Source: Ariolimax columbianus
Lineage: Eukaryota; Mollusca; Gastropoda; Stylommatophora; Arionidae
Direction of reading: 5' to 3'
Assembly: GCA_036924085.1 (NCBI GenBank)
Contig: JAVGWX010000019.1
Span: forward strand, 9,876,361 to 9,940,360
DNA length: 64,000 bases
In this document: piece by piece, positions 12,401 to 27,400 of the stretch
How positions within the stretch are numbered: the first letter of the stretch is position 1
Layout: every line of letters begins with the position of its first letter
Notes under the pieces: model-generated
Told to the model about the DNA's origin: nothing
Seen by the model: the letters and a program-made list of their open reading frames with translations, nothing else
Database searches by the model: none
Position numbers and translations under genes: made by a program

Positions 12401-15400
12401 GAATACCCAGGTCCTGGGCAATAGATCGTCCATCTTTTTCCCACTGAATGGTAATGGGAAGGTCACCACTGATGATTGCACATGTTACAAGAATTCGGTC
12501 CCCTTGTTTACGTTGTCGAAAGTGAAAAGGATCAATAACCGGAGGTTCTAGAACAAAAATAAATTTATATCATTATCAAAGCCGATATACATTAATACAC
12601 AAACAAATTTATAACATTTGCAAAGCCCACTTAAATTAATACAAAAATAAATAATGTTTTATTATGTAAGCAAAATTAACATCATTACACTCCAGACAGA
12701 CTCAAGGGTGCCCATTCTCATTCAGTAGATAATAAGTTACAAAAGTAATTGGAGTATTACACCAGAAAAGTATTATAATTGGAGTATTACACCAGAAAAG
12801 TATTATAATTGGAGTATTACACCACAAAAGTATTATAATTGGAGTATTACACCACAAAAGTATTATAATTGGAGTATTACACCACAAAAGTATTATAATT
12901 GGAGTATTACACCACAAAAGTATAATACTCCAAGAGTATTATAATTCACTGTCTTGTATCTTCGGCTGCAAGGTAGAAAAGTTCATTAAATAAAAAGCAA
13001 ACAAAAATTATATAAATTATTCAAATCTTTCCATGTTATGTGATTTGTTAAAAAAAAATATTTTTCTAATTTAATTGAAAATATACTCACCAACAACTGC
13101 AATGTGCATGCTGCGCTCCATTCCCTGCTTCTCCCTGTTACGGGCTACACAAGTGTACTGTCCTGAATCTTCTCGCTGCACATGCCGAATAATTAGTGTG
13201 CCATTATCCATTAAACTCTGCCTGTGGTTTATCGGAAGCTGCGCTGCACCTTGATGACAAAAAAACATACAATGTTAGATCAAGAATTGAACACTTGTGG
13301 GAAATAAGCATTGGTCATTTAGGAAACTGACTTTGTTGAAGTCGGATGTGTTGGACTGAAAGGTGCAAATATCGCAGTCAAGCTGTAAACTATGACACAA
13401 CGAATTCCGTTCTCTGGACTACATTCTGCTACTTAAGCCCATTCAGGGTTTGGTAGCGGGAGATTGAGAATGAACGAAGAAGAAGAAGAAGGAAACTGAC
13501 TGCAAAAATGTCAGAATACTATAGAATGATTATGATTGCAAAGGTAAGTATATTTTAAACACTCTAAAAACATATTTATCAAACAGAAATAAATCACTCA
13601 AAGTTTTGGTGGTTCTGAAGGTTGGTAATCAATAGAACATATACAGGTTATGCCTCGGTAACTGCTTGAGGACAAAAACAACATGAAACCTATGTCACGA
13701 CCAAAAGGGGCAAAGAACACACAAAAACAACTGACAAATGACAACAAAAAACAAAATATGATTTATGATGACAATACAATATGGAGTATTTGATACAATA
13801 CAATATTTGAACGGAAATGGCTGCGCACATTTTTTGGATCGATGTTTGTGTAAATTGTGATTTATTTTGACCTCAGTTTCGGAATACAGTTTGCGCTAGT
13901 TGGCAGAATACAGTTGTGCTCATAATGTGTTAACTTATGAACATTGCGGACACTTGGGCAGGCCAATTGTGACCATTGTGATTTTTTTCCATGTGTTTAT
14001 CTCATCAAATGCACGACAGCAACCAGTTAACGCTGTAAGTAGCGCTCAACGGGATAACACATGGGGTCCAGGACAAACATTAATTGTGACTGATGACCCG
14101 TTCGTCGACAGTACCAAGGATCTCAACCAAAATGGGACCAGAAATGTCAAAAGAAGACCAGCCAAAATAGCAAGGAATATGGGCACTTGGAACGTCTGTG
14201 GATTAACCAATAAACAGTCTAGAATAGTTGAATTTATGGAAAGGAAGAAGATTGATATCATGGGGGTATCAGACGTGACGTGGAAAAGATCCAGCATGAA
14301 GGAAATACACCTAAACTATATATTAATATGAAGTGGTATTACAACACAAGAAAGGACAAAACACAGGGTTGGGTTTATAGTGCATCCATAGACCGCAAAA
14401 AGTATCACAGGCACAGAAGTACATATAAGAAAGAATCACACAAATAAAAATGGCAGAAGGAAGAGAAACAACGACACTAATACAAGTGTACATGCCTTGT
14501 AATGATAGCCACAATGAGGAAGAAAGAATGGAATGTTTTGATAACTTGTCAGAAATTATATATAAAGTCAACCACAAAGACAAACTAATTGTAATGGGTG
14601 ACTTCAACGGGAGAGTAGGAAGAAGGAGAAAGCCTTGGGAGAACTATCTTGGACCTTACAGCGACAACCCCACAGAGTGTAATAGTAATGGTGAAACTGT
14701 TGGACCTGTGTGCAGAATAAGAACTTGTGATCACACAAGAGTGACTGCATCGCAGTCGCAGAGTGACTGCATACTAAACAGGCGGAGAACTAGACAACAT
14801 GTCACAGACTCCAAAGCAATACCCAACATAGATATTGACACAGATCACAGACCAGTGGTTATGTCACACTACCAACAACACGCACAGCAGGCGTACAAGA
14901 ATAAAAGACTCAAGAGTAATAAACATAACGAGACTACACATTGAACTAGTCAAGAAAGAGTTAGTTTTGCTACGAGATTGACAGTGCATACCAAAACATG
15001 CCAGATGAAGTACACGACATAGAAACTGAAAGTGTATATTTCACAAATACAATTACTGATAGCTCAAAGAAGAACTGTTGTCTTAAAAAAACAAGAAAAT
15101 GCAAAAAGAAAACTGTGGTGGAATGAAGAGACGAAAAAAGCTGTGAAAAATAGAAAAGAACTCTATGAAATATGGGTGCAATCAAAAACAGAAGACGATT
15201 ATGTACATTACAAAACAGCATGAAGAGATACAAGCAGAATTATAAAGAAGGCAAAAGAGAGTTCCTGGCAAAAATATGGTGAAATGTTAACAAACTTATG
15301 CAAAGAATCTCCAAGAGAGTTCTATAAAACTGTTGAAAAAATGAAACTAAGAGACGAATGTTTTATCTCATTAACCATTCGTTCTGGTGAGACACGACTG

Positions 15401-18400
15401 GGGGCAGTGGACAGAGAGAGATGATGTGGGATTGTGGTAGTGTCTTCAAGTGTGCCCCAACGACCTGATGGGTTACGGAATGAACTGAACTGAAAAAGAC
15501 AGAATCCCCTAACTCACATGCTTGTTGCAGGGAGGTGCATTTATTTTGCACGATATCCTTACCTCTGGTCCAATGTATTGAGTCTAGAGGGTACCCTGAT
15601 ACATAACACCTGAGAGAGAGGTCTTTACTTGCTGTAGCTGTCACATTTGGCATTGGTTTGATGAATGGAGTCCCTGTAACAAGTGTCAAGTTACTATGTC
15701 AGTTATTTGGCTATTAAAAAAACATTAAAAAAACATATGACTTTATTCCCATTACTGGGATAGTCGAGGGTTTTTTAGGCTGAGGACTATTGGTCCCTTT
15801 TCCACTGCTGTTGACACATTGTGTGTTGGCTATGTTTGTTTACTCCCCCCCCCCCCCCCCCCCCCCCAAGGTATCAAAACCATTTGGCCACTCCTCTATA
15901 ATTTGTACATTATGCAACACTGACAGACAGATAGTACTTACTTTCCGTGTCCAACCACTACGTTACACAGCATGAATCCAGTATTCAGTGACATGGATTG
16001 CCTTGTCATTTGCCTCCACAATGTCACCCCTATTGCATGTTTCCTGGAGGTTGGAGCAGGTCATCAGGTGCTCTTGGTCCTGTATTGTGCCACAACCACA
16101 TGTGTCATCTTCTGTGTATTCCCCTTTGTTTCATATTCCTTTTGCCTCGTGATACACCAGTTCGGAGTCTGTTCAGCGACTTTGATGTTGTGTATGGTAG
16201 ATGATGATTGGTAGGTTCATCCTGAAGTTCCATCTTGGGGTCTGCATCAATTCATGCCATCTCTCGATACAGCAAATTTCAGGGTTCGTCTTTATGGGCT
16301 GTGTTGATTTTCGGAAGCTATGTTTGGATTTGAGTCTTGTGCTCTGTACCTGGTATCCAAACATTGGATGCCTTGGGTACACGTCCAGATAGTGAATTAA
16401 ATAATTTGGGCATTTAAACAAACATTTTTTTTTTCACGTTTACTTTGTTTCTTTAGGAAGAGTGCAATGTACTGTGTTTTCTACCCAACAGCTCAGTACA
16501 TCCAACTTCAGAACGTATTTTAAAAATGACTTTTACTTTTAAAAGTTGCGTGACCTTGCTGTTTTATTTATGTCAAGTCTTCCGAGCCATCCTTTCCAGC
16601 TCTCTCCACATTTTATTTCCAAGTGTTAAGAATGTCTTAATTCTCATCTCCGATGTGTGTCCTCTTCAATGCAAGAGTGTTCTCCTTACCTCTCATTTCA
16701 CAGTCATGTGCTTGATTGCTTCTGACTTGATGTAATCTCTCCTCCTCTAGCCTGAGAAAACAGAAGTCAAATGGTGACTGCTATCAAGTATTTAGACAGT
16801 CAGATGATTGGCTTGTTGTGTCTTGGCATGATGGATGGTCTTCCTTTCGGCCTTCATACAGGCCACAATTGGGTAGGAATTCCATTACCTGTAGATTTGT
16901 TGCCCTGATAGTGAATAAACAACCTATTTTTATTGATTGTCAACTACCAAAGGTTCTTTAACAGACACAGCATGTACACGAGACCTTTGTGTTCAGCATC
17001 CATCTCCGATAGGACTAGGGACTAGACACATGTCCCACCTCTTTTGAGATCAGGCAACATTTCAAACTTGCAAGATTCAAAGTAACACTGTTCTTCATTT
17101 TCAGTCATTCATTTCTTGAAACCCTCCTAGGATCAAGATGCTAAGCAGTGCATTAGCTGTAGCAGTCAGCAACCCAAAGATGACTGCTAGCACCAGGGCC
17201 AGAGACCCAAAGATGACTGCTAGTGCCAGGGCCAGAGACCCAAAGATGACTGCTAGAGCCATGGCCAGAGACCCAAAGATGACTGCTAGTGCCAGGTTCA
17301 GAGACCCAGAGCTGCCAAGACCCTTCTTCTCCTCCATGTGGTGACCCTGGATAACAGGCTGCAAGAACACAGACTGGCTAAGGAGAAGGGATCAAAGTGG
17401 GAAAGTTAACCCAGTACCCAAAAATGCCACGCTGAAGTTGATGTGTCGGACCGAAGGTGCAAATATAGCAGTCAAGCTGTAAACTATGATATAACGCATT
17501 CTGTTCTTCAAACAAAATCCTGCTATTTGCAAAGTCGTTTTTGGGCTTGGTAGCAGGAGTTTGAGAATGGTCAAGGCTTGGTAGCAGGAGTTTGAGAACA
17601 GTCAGGGCTTGGTAGCAGGAGTTTGAGAACGGTGAAGGCTTGGTAGCAGGAGTTTGAGAAGGGTGAAGGCTTGGTAGCAGGAGTTTGAGAACGGTGAAGG
17701 CTTGGTAGTAAGAGTGAGAGAACAATCAGGGCTTGGTAGCGGGAGTGAGAGAACAATCAGGGCTTGGTAGCGGGAGTGAGAGAACAATCAGGGCTTGGTA
17801 GTGGGAGTGAGAGAACAATCAGGGCTTGGTAGCGGGAGTGAGAGAACAATCAGGGCTTGGTAGCAGGAGTTTGAGAACGGTGAAGGCTTGGTAGCAGGAG
17901 TTTGAGAATGGTCAGGCCTTGGTAGTGGGAGTGAGAGAACGGTCAGGGCTTGGAAGCGGGAGTGAGAGAACGGTCAGGGCTTGGAAGCGGGAGTGAGAGA
18001 ACGGTCAGGGCTTGGAAGCGGGAGTGAGAGAACAGTCAGGGCTTGGAAGCGGGAGTGAGAGAACGGTCAGGGCTTGGAAGCGGGAGTGAGAGAACAGTCA
18101 GGGCTTGGAAGCGGGAGTGAGAGAACAGTCAGGTCTTGGTAGCGGGAGTGAGAGAACGGTCAGGGATTGGTAGCAGGAGTTTGAGAACGAACAATGACAA
18201 AGAAGAAGACGCCCTCTTGATTCTAATAAATAGTTATAAATAGAATTTGTCACATGGTTATTGCCTCCCCTTCCAGCATAAACTAAAGAACAAATATCTA
18301 TTAGTAAAGAAATTGATTCAATATATAAGCTATGTAGCAAATATAAAATCTGAACTCTTACCATAAACATTCAGTCTATTGATATGTTTAGCCTCCCCAA

Positions 18401-21400
18401 CTTTGCTGGCAGCATAGCATGTATACTCGCCCCCTAGAGCCACTTCTATTCTTGTGATATTGACATAGCTCATAATGTCTCCTTCTGAGGTCATGAAGCT
18501 GTTCCAGGCAACGGATGGATCCAGTGGGAGGTCTGCTCCATCCAGTGACCAGCTCACCTAAAATAATTGGTATAAAGGTCGAAGGTTATCGGAGCAGCAA
18601 GTCCAGTACAGTAGAATGGAAAGGTCATTCAATATTCAGATCAGAAACACAGAGTTTTATCAAGTTCTTTCACAGATCACTATATAAAAGAAAATGCAGT
18701 GACAAAGCATAATACTTTACTAAGGTGAGCAAACATTCCAATGGAAACAAAAAAAGGCAAATGATCAACAGCACATTCATATTAATTCTGATGTTAGTGT
18801 CGGACATAGACGTTGACCAAGGCCCAAGAACGAAAGATCACAACATGTGAAATGAGCTATATAATTAAGAGACTATAGAAGAGGCTGAATTGAGCTATCT
18901 AAGTAAAGTTGGCAGGGTCACTGTAGAAGAGGCTGAATTGAGCTATCTAAGTAAAGTTGGCAGGGTCACTATAGAAGAGACTGAATTGAGCTATCTAAGT
19001 AAAGTGGGCGGGGTCACTATAGAAGAGACTGAATTGAGCTATCTAAGTAAAGTGGGCGGGGTCACTATAGAAGAGACTGAATTGAGCTATCAAAGTAAAG
19101 TGGGCGGGGTCACTATAGAAGAGGCTGAAATGACCTACCTAGTTGGTGGAGTCTCTATAGGATAGGCTGAAATGACCTACCTAAAGTGGGTGGGGCACTA
19201 TAGAAGAGGCAGAGTAGGATAAGAAATGAAGAAATGAGGAAACCTGACAACAGTAATAACAACACAGTGTATGGCATATAATGACAGACAGAGAATTCAA
19301 TAGTTTGAATATACACAAGAATGTCTTCAAATTCACTTGCCACACAAGTGCGTAACACCACACAGTTAGCTACAGAGCAATAGAAACCCAAGAAATAAAT
19401 GGATTGAAGGTGTTGAAGCTACACTACAGAGGTGTGGATAGAAATTAGCAATAACCACAGATGGTTCTTCTTCATCTTTTTGTTCTCGATCTCCCGTAAC
19501 CAAGCCCTGAACAGGGCTTTATAAGTAGCAGGATGTAGTCCAGAGAACAGATTGCCTGTGATATTTGCACATTTCAGTCCAACACATCCGTCTTCGGCAG
19601 TACACAGATCGTACATGAAAGAAGACTGCACCTACCAAAGCCATCTAACGATAAAAATGGACAGATGAGATGAGATTGGCACAGCATGAAAGACCTCAAT
19701 TCACATCCTCCATCCCCCTTGCCTCCTCCCTTCCTTGTCTCTTACATAACTCTAAGCTTCCTCTCTTTTCCACTCAATATGACCATATGAAGTATAGGGT
19801 CACATCTACAAAACAGGAAGCCTGTATCAAACTATTTACTTGCGCTCTGGCATTGATGGTTTCTGTAGCAAATCACTTGACATAATGATGTTGCTAGCCT
19901 ATACACAACTCTCTTTGGAATTGGAATACTGGAAATCTAGTATACAATCAGACATATCAGTGTTTGATGCCAGGTAACCTAAAGCTATCCTTTTATTTGC
20001 AAAATCCATCTGGTCAGTCCTTAGAAGGTAGTGCCCCATGTTTCCATAGTTTGCCTTTTGGACTTTCACTTGGCTCTTAGTATTAAATTTGTGGGTGGTT
20101 TCTTTCTGATGCTTAGTAGGCCCAGGCAGGTGCAACTTTGGAGTTTCCAGTCTCAGTTTTTTTTCACAGTTGACATTTGGCTTACTCAACAATGTAGAGT
20201 CTGCACTCTGCCTTTAGCATGCTGGTAACCATCAATATGTCATTGTGGGAGGTCTTTCTATTGGGCATTTCCAGCCAACACCTTCAGAAGGTATGTCAAT
20301 ATCTTTTACCACCTTTTATGAACCCCTGATGGCATGGCACACACCACTAGTCACACAGACCAAAAAAGCAGCTGAGTGTGAAGTAGTTTTCAGGGTATGA
20401 AAGAAAACCCTAGAAACTATCCAACGTATTTTTTTTTTCTTTTTCCATTCGCCTTATTTCTCTAATCCCCAAGGCGGGTTGCGTTGCACTGTGGTTTTTA
20501 TTTTGCGCCTGTCGGCCCAATGCATCTGACTTCAGCATGCATTTTATGTAAGGGTCTGCTTCCTCCTGCATTTTCTAAGGGTTTGCTTGCCCGAAGTAAC
20601 GGCCGGTGCTGTGATGGGGATGAAACCCAGCACCTTCTGGTTGTGAGCCGTGTCACTAAACCACTAGCCCACGCTGTCTCCTTATCCAACGTATGATGAT
20701 ATTGAAATAAACGAGGAAATAACTCTTTCATAGGGATCAGACGAAGAATCTTCCTTACTTCTCTGCTACTCCAATCACACTTCCTTCAACACTTGCTCAG
20801 CCACACTTCCTCCCACACCACATCCCACACTTAACAAACCTGAGGTACAGGGTTTCCTGAAAATCTGCAATGCATAGTGACCTTCTGACCCGTCTGCACA
20901 AACTGCTCCTGGAAGCCATCCACTAGAAGTGGTTGAGCAGCTGTAATGTAATAAAATATCAAAGAATAGATCAGCTGCACACTATTGTAAAAGAATAATT
21001 GAACTACATACAACATGTGTACAGATTCAACTTTTACAAGAAGGAAAGAGCTACAATAGTATATGTAACAATGAGACTTATAGAGGGAAAGATATTTGTT
21101 GAGGAGATATGCTCCACAGAGAGCTCAAAGATTTTGATTGATCGAGGACAGAGGAAAATAAGTTAGAACATATACATAACAAGTGGATAATGAAGCATTT
21201 AGATACAGATGAGTTATCATGGAAAATGTAATAGCCACACATACAGAGGTAGTCCAGCCGAAGATGGATGTGTCAGACTGAAAGGTGCAAATATTGCAGT
21301 CAAGCTGTAAACTAGTGACACAACGAATGCATTCCGTTCTCTGGACTACATCCTGCTACTTGTAAAGCCCTATTCAGGGCTTGGTAGTGGGAGATTGAGA

Positions 21401-24400
21401 ACAAACGCAGAAGAAGAAGAAGAAGAACAGAGGTAGTAAGTAGTACATTCTTTGCAGAACGTCGATTCTTGCAACTGCCAACCTATTTGGCTGTCAAAAG
21501 TTTCTTGGCAAGTGTGCAGAACGGTAGGTTGCCATTACTTTCCGTATGTGGAGGAGCGAAAAAAACAAACCCATATCTACCAAACTGGACAGGAGTGTGA
21601 TTCGAATTGGGTGCATTGGGGTTGTGAAATGGACACTTAACCCGTAGGTCACACAATCTCCTTATAGAGGTAGGGATGAGTTATAATGGAAAATGTAAAA
21701 TTCAAGTATATAAAGGTAGAGATGAGTTATAATGGAAAATGTAATAGTCAAACATAACATATACGGGTAGAGATGAGTTATAATGGAAAATATAATATTC
21801 AAGTATATAAAGGTAGAGATGAGTTATAATGGAAAATGTAATAGTCAAACATAACATTAAGAGGCAAGATAACAGGCAAGGTCAATTTAGTACACAACAC
21901 ACTCATTAAGTAGAACATAGAGAATCTAGCAACAGTAAGATATTAGAAAGTATTTTTTTAGACTGCTGAATGTTTGGAATGCATTGCTACAGAAAGTAGT
22001 GGAGGCAAGGACAATTAATGCGTTTAAAAATAAATTGGATGTCTATAGCTTTTAGGGCAATGAAATGTAAATGAAACTGGCTGTTTACAGACGCAGATGT
22101 TAAGTTAAGAAAGATTGTGGACAAGACAAAAAATCATGAAAATATATGGGATAGCATGACAAAAATGGTGTAAATGAAACTGGTTGTTTAAGTTAAGAAA
22201 GATTGTGGACAAGACAAAAAATCATGAAAATATATGGGATAGCATGACAAAAATGGTGTAAATGAAACTGGTTGTTTAAGTTAAGAAAGATTGTGGGCAA
22301 GACAAAAAATAATGAAGACAGGCAAAATATAGCATGACAAAATTTGTTGAGAAACACAAAACATTTGAAGGGCTCAAATGCTCACATAACAGGTGGTTGA
22401 AAGAATTGTTTGCTGATGTTATGTGGTACGGCACTTGATGAGGATGGTAATATCTTTATGTAATTATCAAACGTGTAGAGGAATAAATGATCTATAATCG
22501 CATATGTAATATTTTCATTTTTTAAAGAATTTAAAATGATGACTCTCTTTTGTTTGTTCTTTTCTGACAAAACTACATTTGAACTGTTTATATTTCTGAG
22601 TCACATGTAACTACTAGCAACTTACCCCCAAGTGACAGCTGTCCCACACCTTGAGCTGTATCGTGATCATTTCTCACAAAGCACTGATACATTCCCTGAT
22701 CTGCTCTTCCAACTTCATTAACCACAAGCAAAGAATCTGATTGGATAACCACTCTCTTGCTTTCAACCAATGGCCTGCCATTTTTGAACCAAGTGAATGA
22801 GCTGATTGGATGACCATAAGTGGTACAGTTAAAATGGGCGGTGTTACCTGCATCAATGACCTGCTCTGGAGGGTCAATAAGTACGGATAAAGGCGCTGAA
22901 AGAGAGGATAGTATCATTCAAATATAACATTTATAAATCTGATTAAACACTATCTTCATAGACAATAACAATTTCATTTTTGAGATTTCAAATTTATGAT
23001 AAATTTTCAAACAGCTGGTGATTAGACCGTATGCTTGATATACAGGGTGAGTAGGAAAAATAGGAGACAATACAAAATTCAACATAAAATTATTATTGTT
23101 AACATAATTTTATGAAAATTCAAACAGTTGTCCATAATAAGGCAAGAAAGATTAATAAGTTATCAGATGCTTGTGCCTTTTGGTGATTGCAGCATTGATT
23201 GTGGTTTGATGGAGTTCAGTCCAAGCTTTCAAAATTCATTAATTTAACTCAGTGACGTCTCTTACTTTCAAACGATACAAGCTTTGAGCCATTAGTATGA
23301 ACATTGCACAATCAACAAAATTTAAGTTGGGGCTGTTTGGTAGCCAAAATGTTGGCAATATAAATATAATCAACTTGCTGAGTGTTTTTATTGTGAATTG
23401 AACACCAATTTGTATCAGCTAGATCTAATTATGACATCCTACAAAATTACACCAAATCTGGGTGATTGAAATAGAAAGGGAGCAACTACAACTGCACAAA
23501 TTTTAATTACATTTTGCCAACTTGTAAACATTTTATGATGAATTTGTACTGGCTTATTTTTTGCATACTAAATCTGTTTAGTTGTAATTTTCTTGGTCAT
23601 TTGTGTACACTTTCAGTTAAATTGAATATATCTAAAGAAAGCAGTGGTCAGCCTAAAATTATTGGTATCTCCATAGAGGAAACCTCTACACCTCACGGTA
23701 GAAGAGGAGCGACTAAGTCAGTCTCCATAGAGGTTGTCCAAAAATGGTACTGGTCATAAATGCTTTCTCTGTTCTTCACATGTTGGTAATAACACAAGTC
23801 CAGATTGAACAGGGCAGTCAGATAGCAACATCTACAAACCATTTTCAAAATGGTTGCTATGATTTGTTAGGTGATTTCAGTTGTTTTCTTCTTTGCTTTG
23901 AAGAGGACCTTTTGGCAATAACACATATTTTGTTTTGTTGATCTTTTATTTTCAAAAAAATAAAAGAAGACCTCTACATTCCATAGTAGAAGAGGAGTGA
24001 CTAATCAAGCTAGTATGGTATACCCAGACACATAAATACTAGCAGACGTGTGCAGATTATCTGTCTGCCAGTCAGTTGAACTGTACGATATGAAGGAAAC
24101 AACAGCAGTTTAACAATTAGAAGTTCTGCCCCTTCTCACAGCCCTCTACATTACCACTGCACTGTTCCTTCAACCTTCAATCAGCCCATCTTATCCTTCT
24201 TCAATCCCTATTCTAAACTGCCCATTTCTTCCACATGCACACCACCCACAGCCCAGCTCATGTTTCTTCAATCCCTATTCCAAACTGCCCATTTCTTCCG
24301 CATGCACACCACCCACATCCCATCCCTTCCACATGCACACCACCCACATCCCATCCCTTCCACATGCACACCACCCACATCCCATCCCTTCCACATGCAC

Positions 24401-27400
24401 ACCACCCATATCCCATCTCTTCCACATGCACACCACCCACCCCATTTCTTTCACATGCACACCACCCACAGTCCAGCCCATCTCTTCCACATGCACACCA
24501 CCCCCAGCCCAGCCCATCTCTTCCACATGCACACCACCCCCATCCCAGCCCATCTCTTTCACATGCACACCACCCACCCCATTTCTTCCACATGCACACC
24601 ACCCACAGCCCAGCCCATCTCTTCCACATGCCCACCACCCCCATCCCAGCCCATCTCTTCCACATGCACACCACCCCCATCCCAGCCCATCTCTTCCACA
24701 TGCACACCACCCCCATCCCAGCCCATCTCTTCCACATGCACACCACCCCCATCCCAGCCCATCTCTTCCACATGCACACCACCCACCCCATCTCTTCCAC
24801 ATGCACACCACCCAGCCCATCTCTTCCACATGCACACCACCCACATGCACACCACCCACAGCCCAACCAATTTCTTATCCTTCCCTGATCAAATCGCAAA
24901 TCCCTCACCCACATCTCACCTGAACTTATTCAATGATTATTTCAGATTAAGAACTGTGTTAATGGCTTCAATAACTATCATGTGCAGTGCCCTCATATTG
25001 TAATGTCTCATGTCAGCACACAGTTAAACACAAATTAGATCACAGTCCAGCCCTCCCTTTTTCTCCCAGTGCAACTTATCTACACTGTCTCATTTTTCCA
25101 GGTACATCAAGTCATAATTATCTCGTGCAGGGCCTTATGTTGTAGTGCCTCGGACCAAGCACCACTTATGTTGACATCACATGATTCAATCAGTTATAAT
25201 CAAATCTCTCCCGCAAGCGGGGGGAATACAGATGGACAATTGCTAATTAATATAGCTAGATAATAATTAAACAACTAAACTAGCAACTCAAACTGCAATG
25301 AATGATGGTCAGTACAAATATAGTTTAAATAGAGAAGTATAAAGTACTATACATGTGACAGTGAGCTGCGTGGCTGTTGAATCCTCCCCATGATTGTTGA
25401 CACCTGTACAGATGTACTCTCCACTGTCAAACACCGTAGAATTCTTTATGTACAGGTTCCCTCCTCTCTGCGATAGTCTCCAGTCATCGACAGTCAACAG
25501 AACGCCATCTTTCTCCCAGGTAAACTTGGGCGTTGGATACGCCTGGCTTGCGACACAGGGCAGCTCGATTGTTTCCCCTTGACTGATTGTTACAGAGATC
25601 AGACTATCATCGATGATTGGCCGGACACCGCCAGCAGGAGGCTCTGAAAAAACATTCAATTGTTCAATTAGAAAACATAAATTATAACTTTATTCTACTT
25701 TTGGTGTCCACTGATGAGGATTTATAAGGCAAAGGAATAAAGGCAACTTGCCGTGCAGTAGCCATAAATCGAGCTAGGTTTTTATTTTACCTCAGTCCCC
25801 ATGTCCAACCCGCTTTTGCCTTTCCCATACTATTAAAACGGACACACCTTCAACAAACTAACATTCTAAATATCCGACTGCTTACACATATAACAAGAAT
25901 AGAACCGTTGCCTCCTTACCATGCAAGCGTAGGGATGCCACCTTGCTTGTCCTGTTCTCACCTGTAAGCACATTTCTGGTAACACATGTGTACAAAGCCA
26001 GAAAGCCCGTGTCTTCTTCTTGCAGGTTACGGATGTGTAAGACGCCGCTCTGCAGGATACTTATTCGATCGTCTTTAGAATAAAACGAAATGCATATCAC
26101 AAGTGATACAAGTCCTACTTTTTACTGTGAGTGATACCATTTCAAATTTTGCGTTAAATAAATCAACAAACAAACAAGATTGAACGTTTAAGAAAGCAAA
26201 AATAAGCTGAATGGATACAAATATACATATTTTCCTCTAACTTTGTTCATGGTGATGTCCCCGTGCTATTACTACGTGGAAACTAAACTACTTATTGCTA
26301 ACTTCACTGCGAGTCTTACTAAAGATTCACCATTTTATTACCATAAAATACCAATATATAAATCACATGTGTTTATTAATCTATTTAACAAAGTAACAAT
26401 TCCAATAAAAAATAATTAAATATGCATATAGAATTCTAGAATTCAGCCTATGCGTTAGGTCACCGATAATTTAGGTCACATCTAGTTCGTCAATTTAGCA
26501 CATATTTGTTGTCGTCTGTCAATATCAAAGTCTCTGGGGAAAAAAACGTGAAAAAAAGGTGATAAAAAGGAAATAAGCCAAGATCTAAATTTCTTGATGA
26601 AAATCTCCAAACACATGAAGGGGAAAAAGGGGGGGGGGGCGGGTGGATTTGGGAAGAAGAGGTAGAGTTTGGAAAACCATGGAGTAGAAACATTTTTGAA
26701 CGTATACCTTATACGTGTGATTAATGTTTTTAACTGTCAGTAGGCAATCCCAGCAGCCCCCAGTGGTAGAGCTCTCGCTAATGGTTGGTGAACTCTAACG
26801 ATGACTTCATTATATTCTCTTACGATGACTACGTTTATTCTCTAACGATGACTACGTTTATTCTCTAACGATGACTATGTTTATTCTCTAATGATGACTA
26901 CGTTTTTTCTCTAACGATGACTACGTTTATTCTCTAACGATGACTACGTTTTTTTCTCTAACGATGACTACCTTTATTCATTTCTGCGTTCTGAAAAGGG
27001 CGTTAAGTGGCGGGTTGCAGTAGCTTTCCTCACATCACGAGCGTGCTGATGACCAGGATCATCCATAATGTTGTGCTATTCCTGACTCCATCTGCATATT
27101 GTTTGGTACCCGTTATCGACACTCTCCACATGACCGAGCTGTAAATGGACACCTGGCGTACTGTCAGAGAAAGGAACTGGCTATCAAACTTTTTAAAAAA
27201 TAGTCTGAATCACTCCACTTCCGACAACAACGCTTGGCAGGTGAGTACCCTTCATTAAATATCAAAGCTGATGTAACCCATTACCAAAATAAACTTAATC
27301 AAGAGTGAACTCTTCCAGTTGTGTTTCTGCGGCAACACATTTTACACGAAGATGGCGCTAGGCACATGCATACCCTTCTTTAATCGCCCTATACAACATA

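Noticed and set aside
19899..20192. 97-codon minus-strand open frame
   Set aside because: No domain is recognised, and it lies within a Dscam intron among repeats.
24220..24914. Long open frames of 100-250 codons in several registers on both strands
   Set aside because: All lie in the CTTCCACATGCACACCACCC minisatellite. Open frames in most registers are a result of the repeat, and no domain or start context is present.
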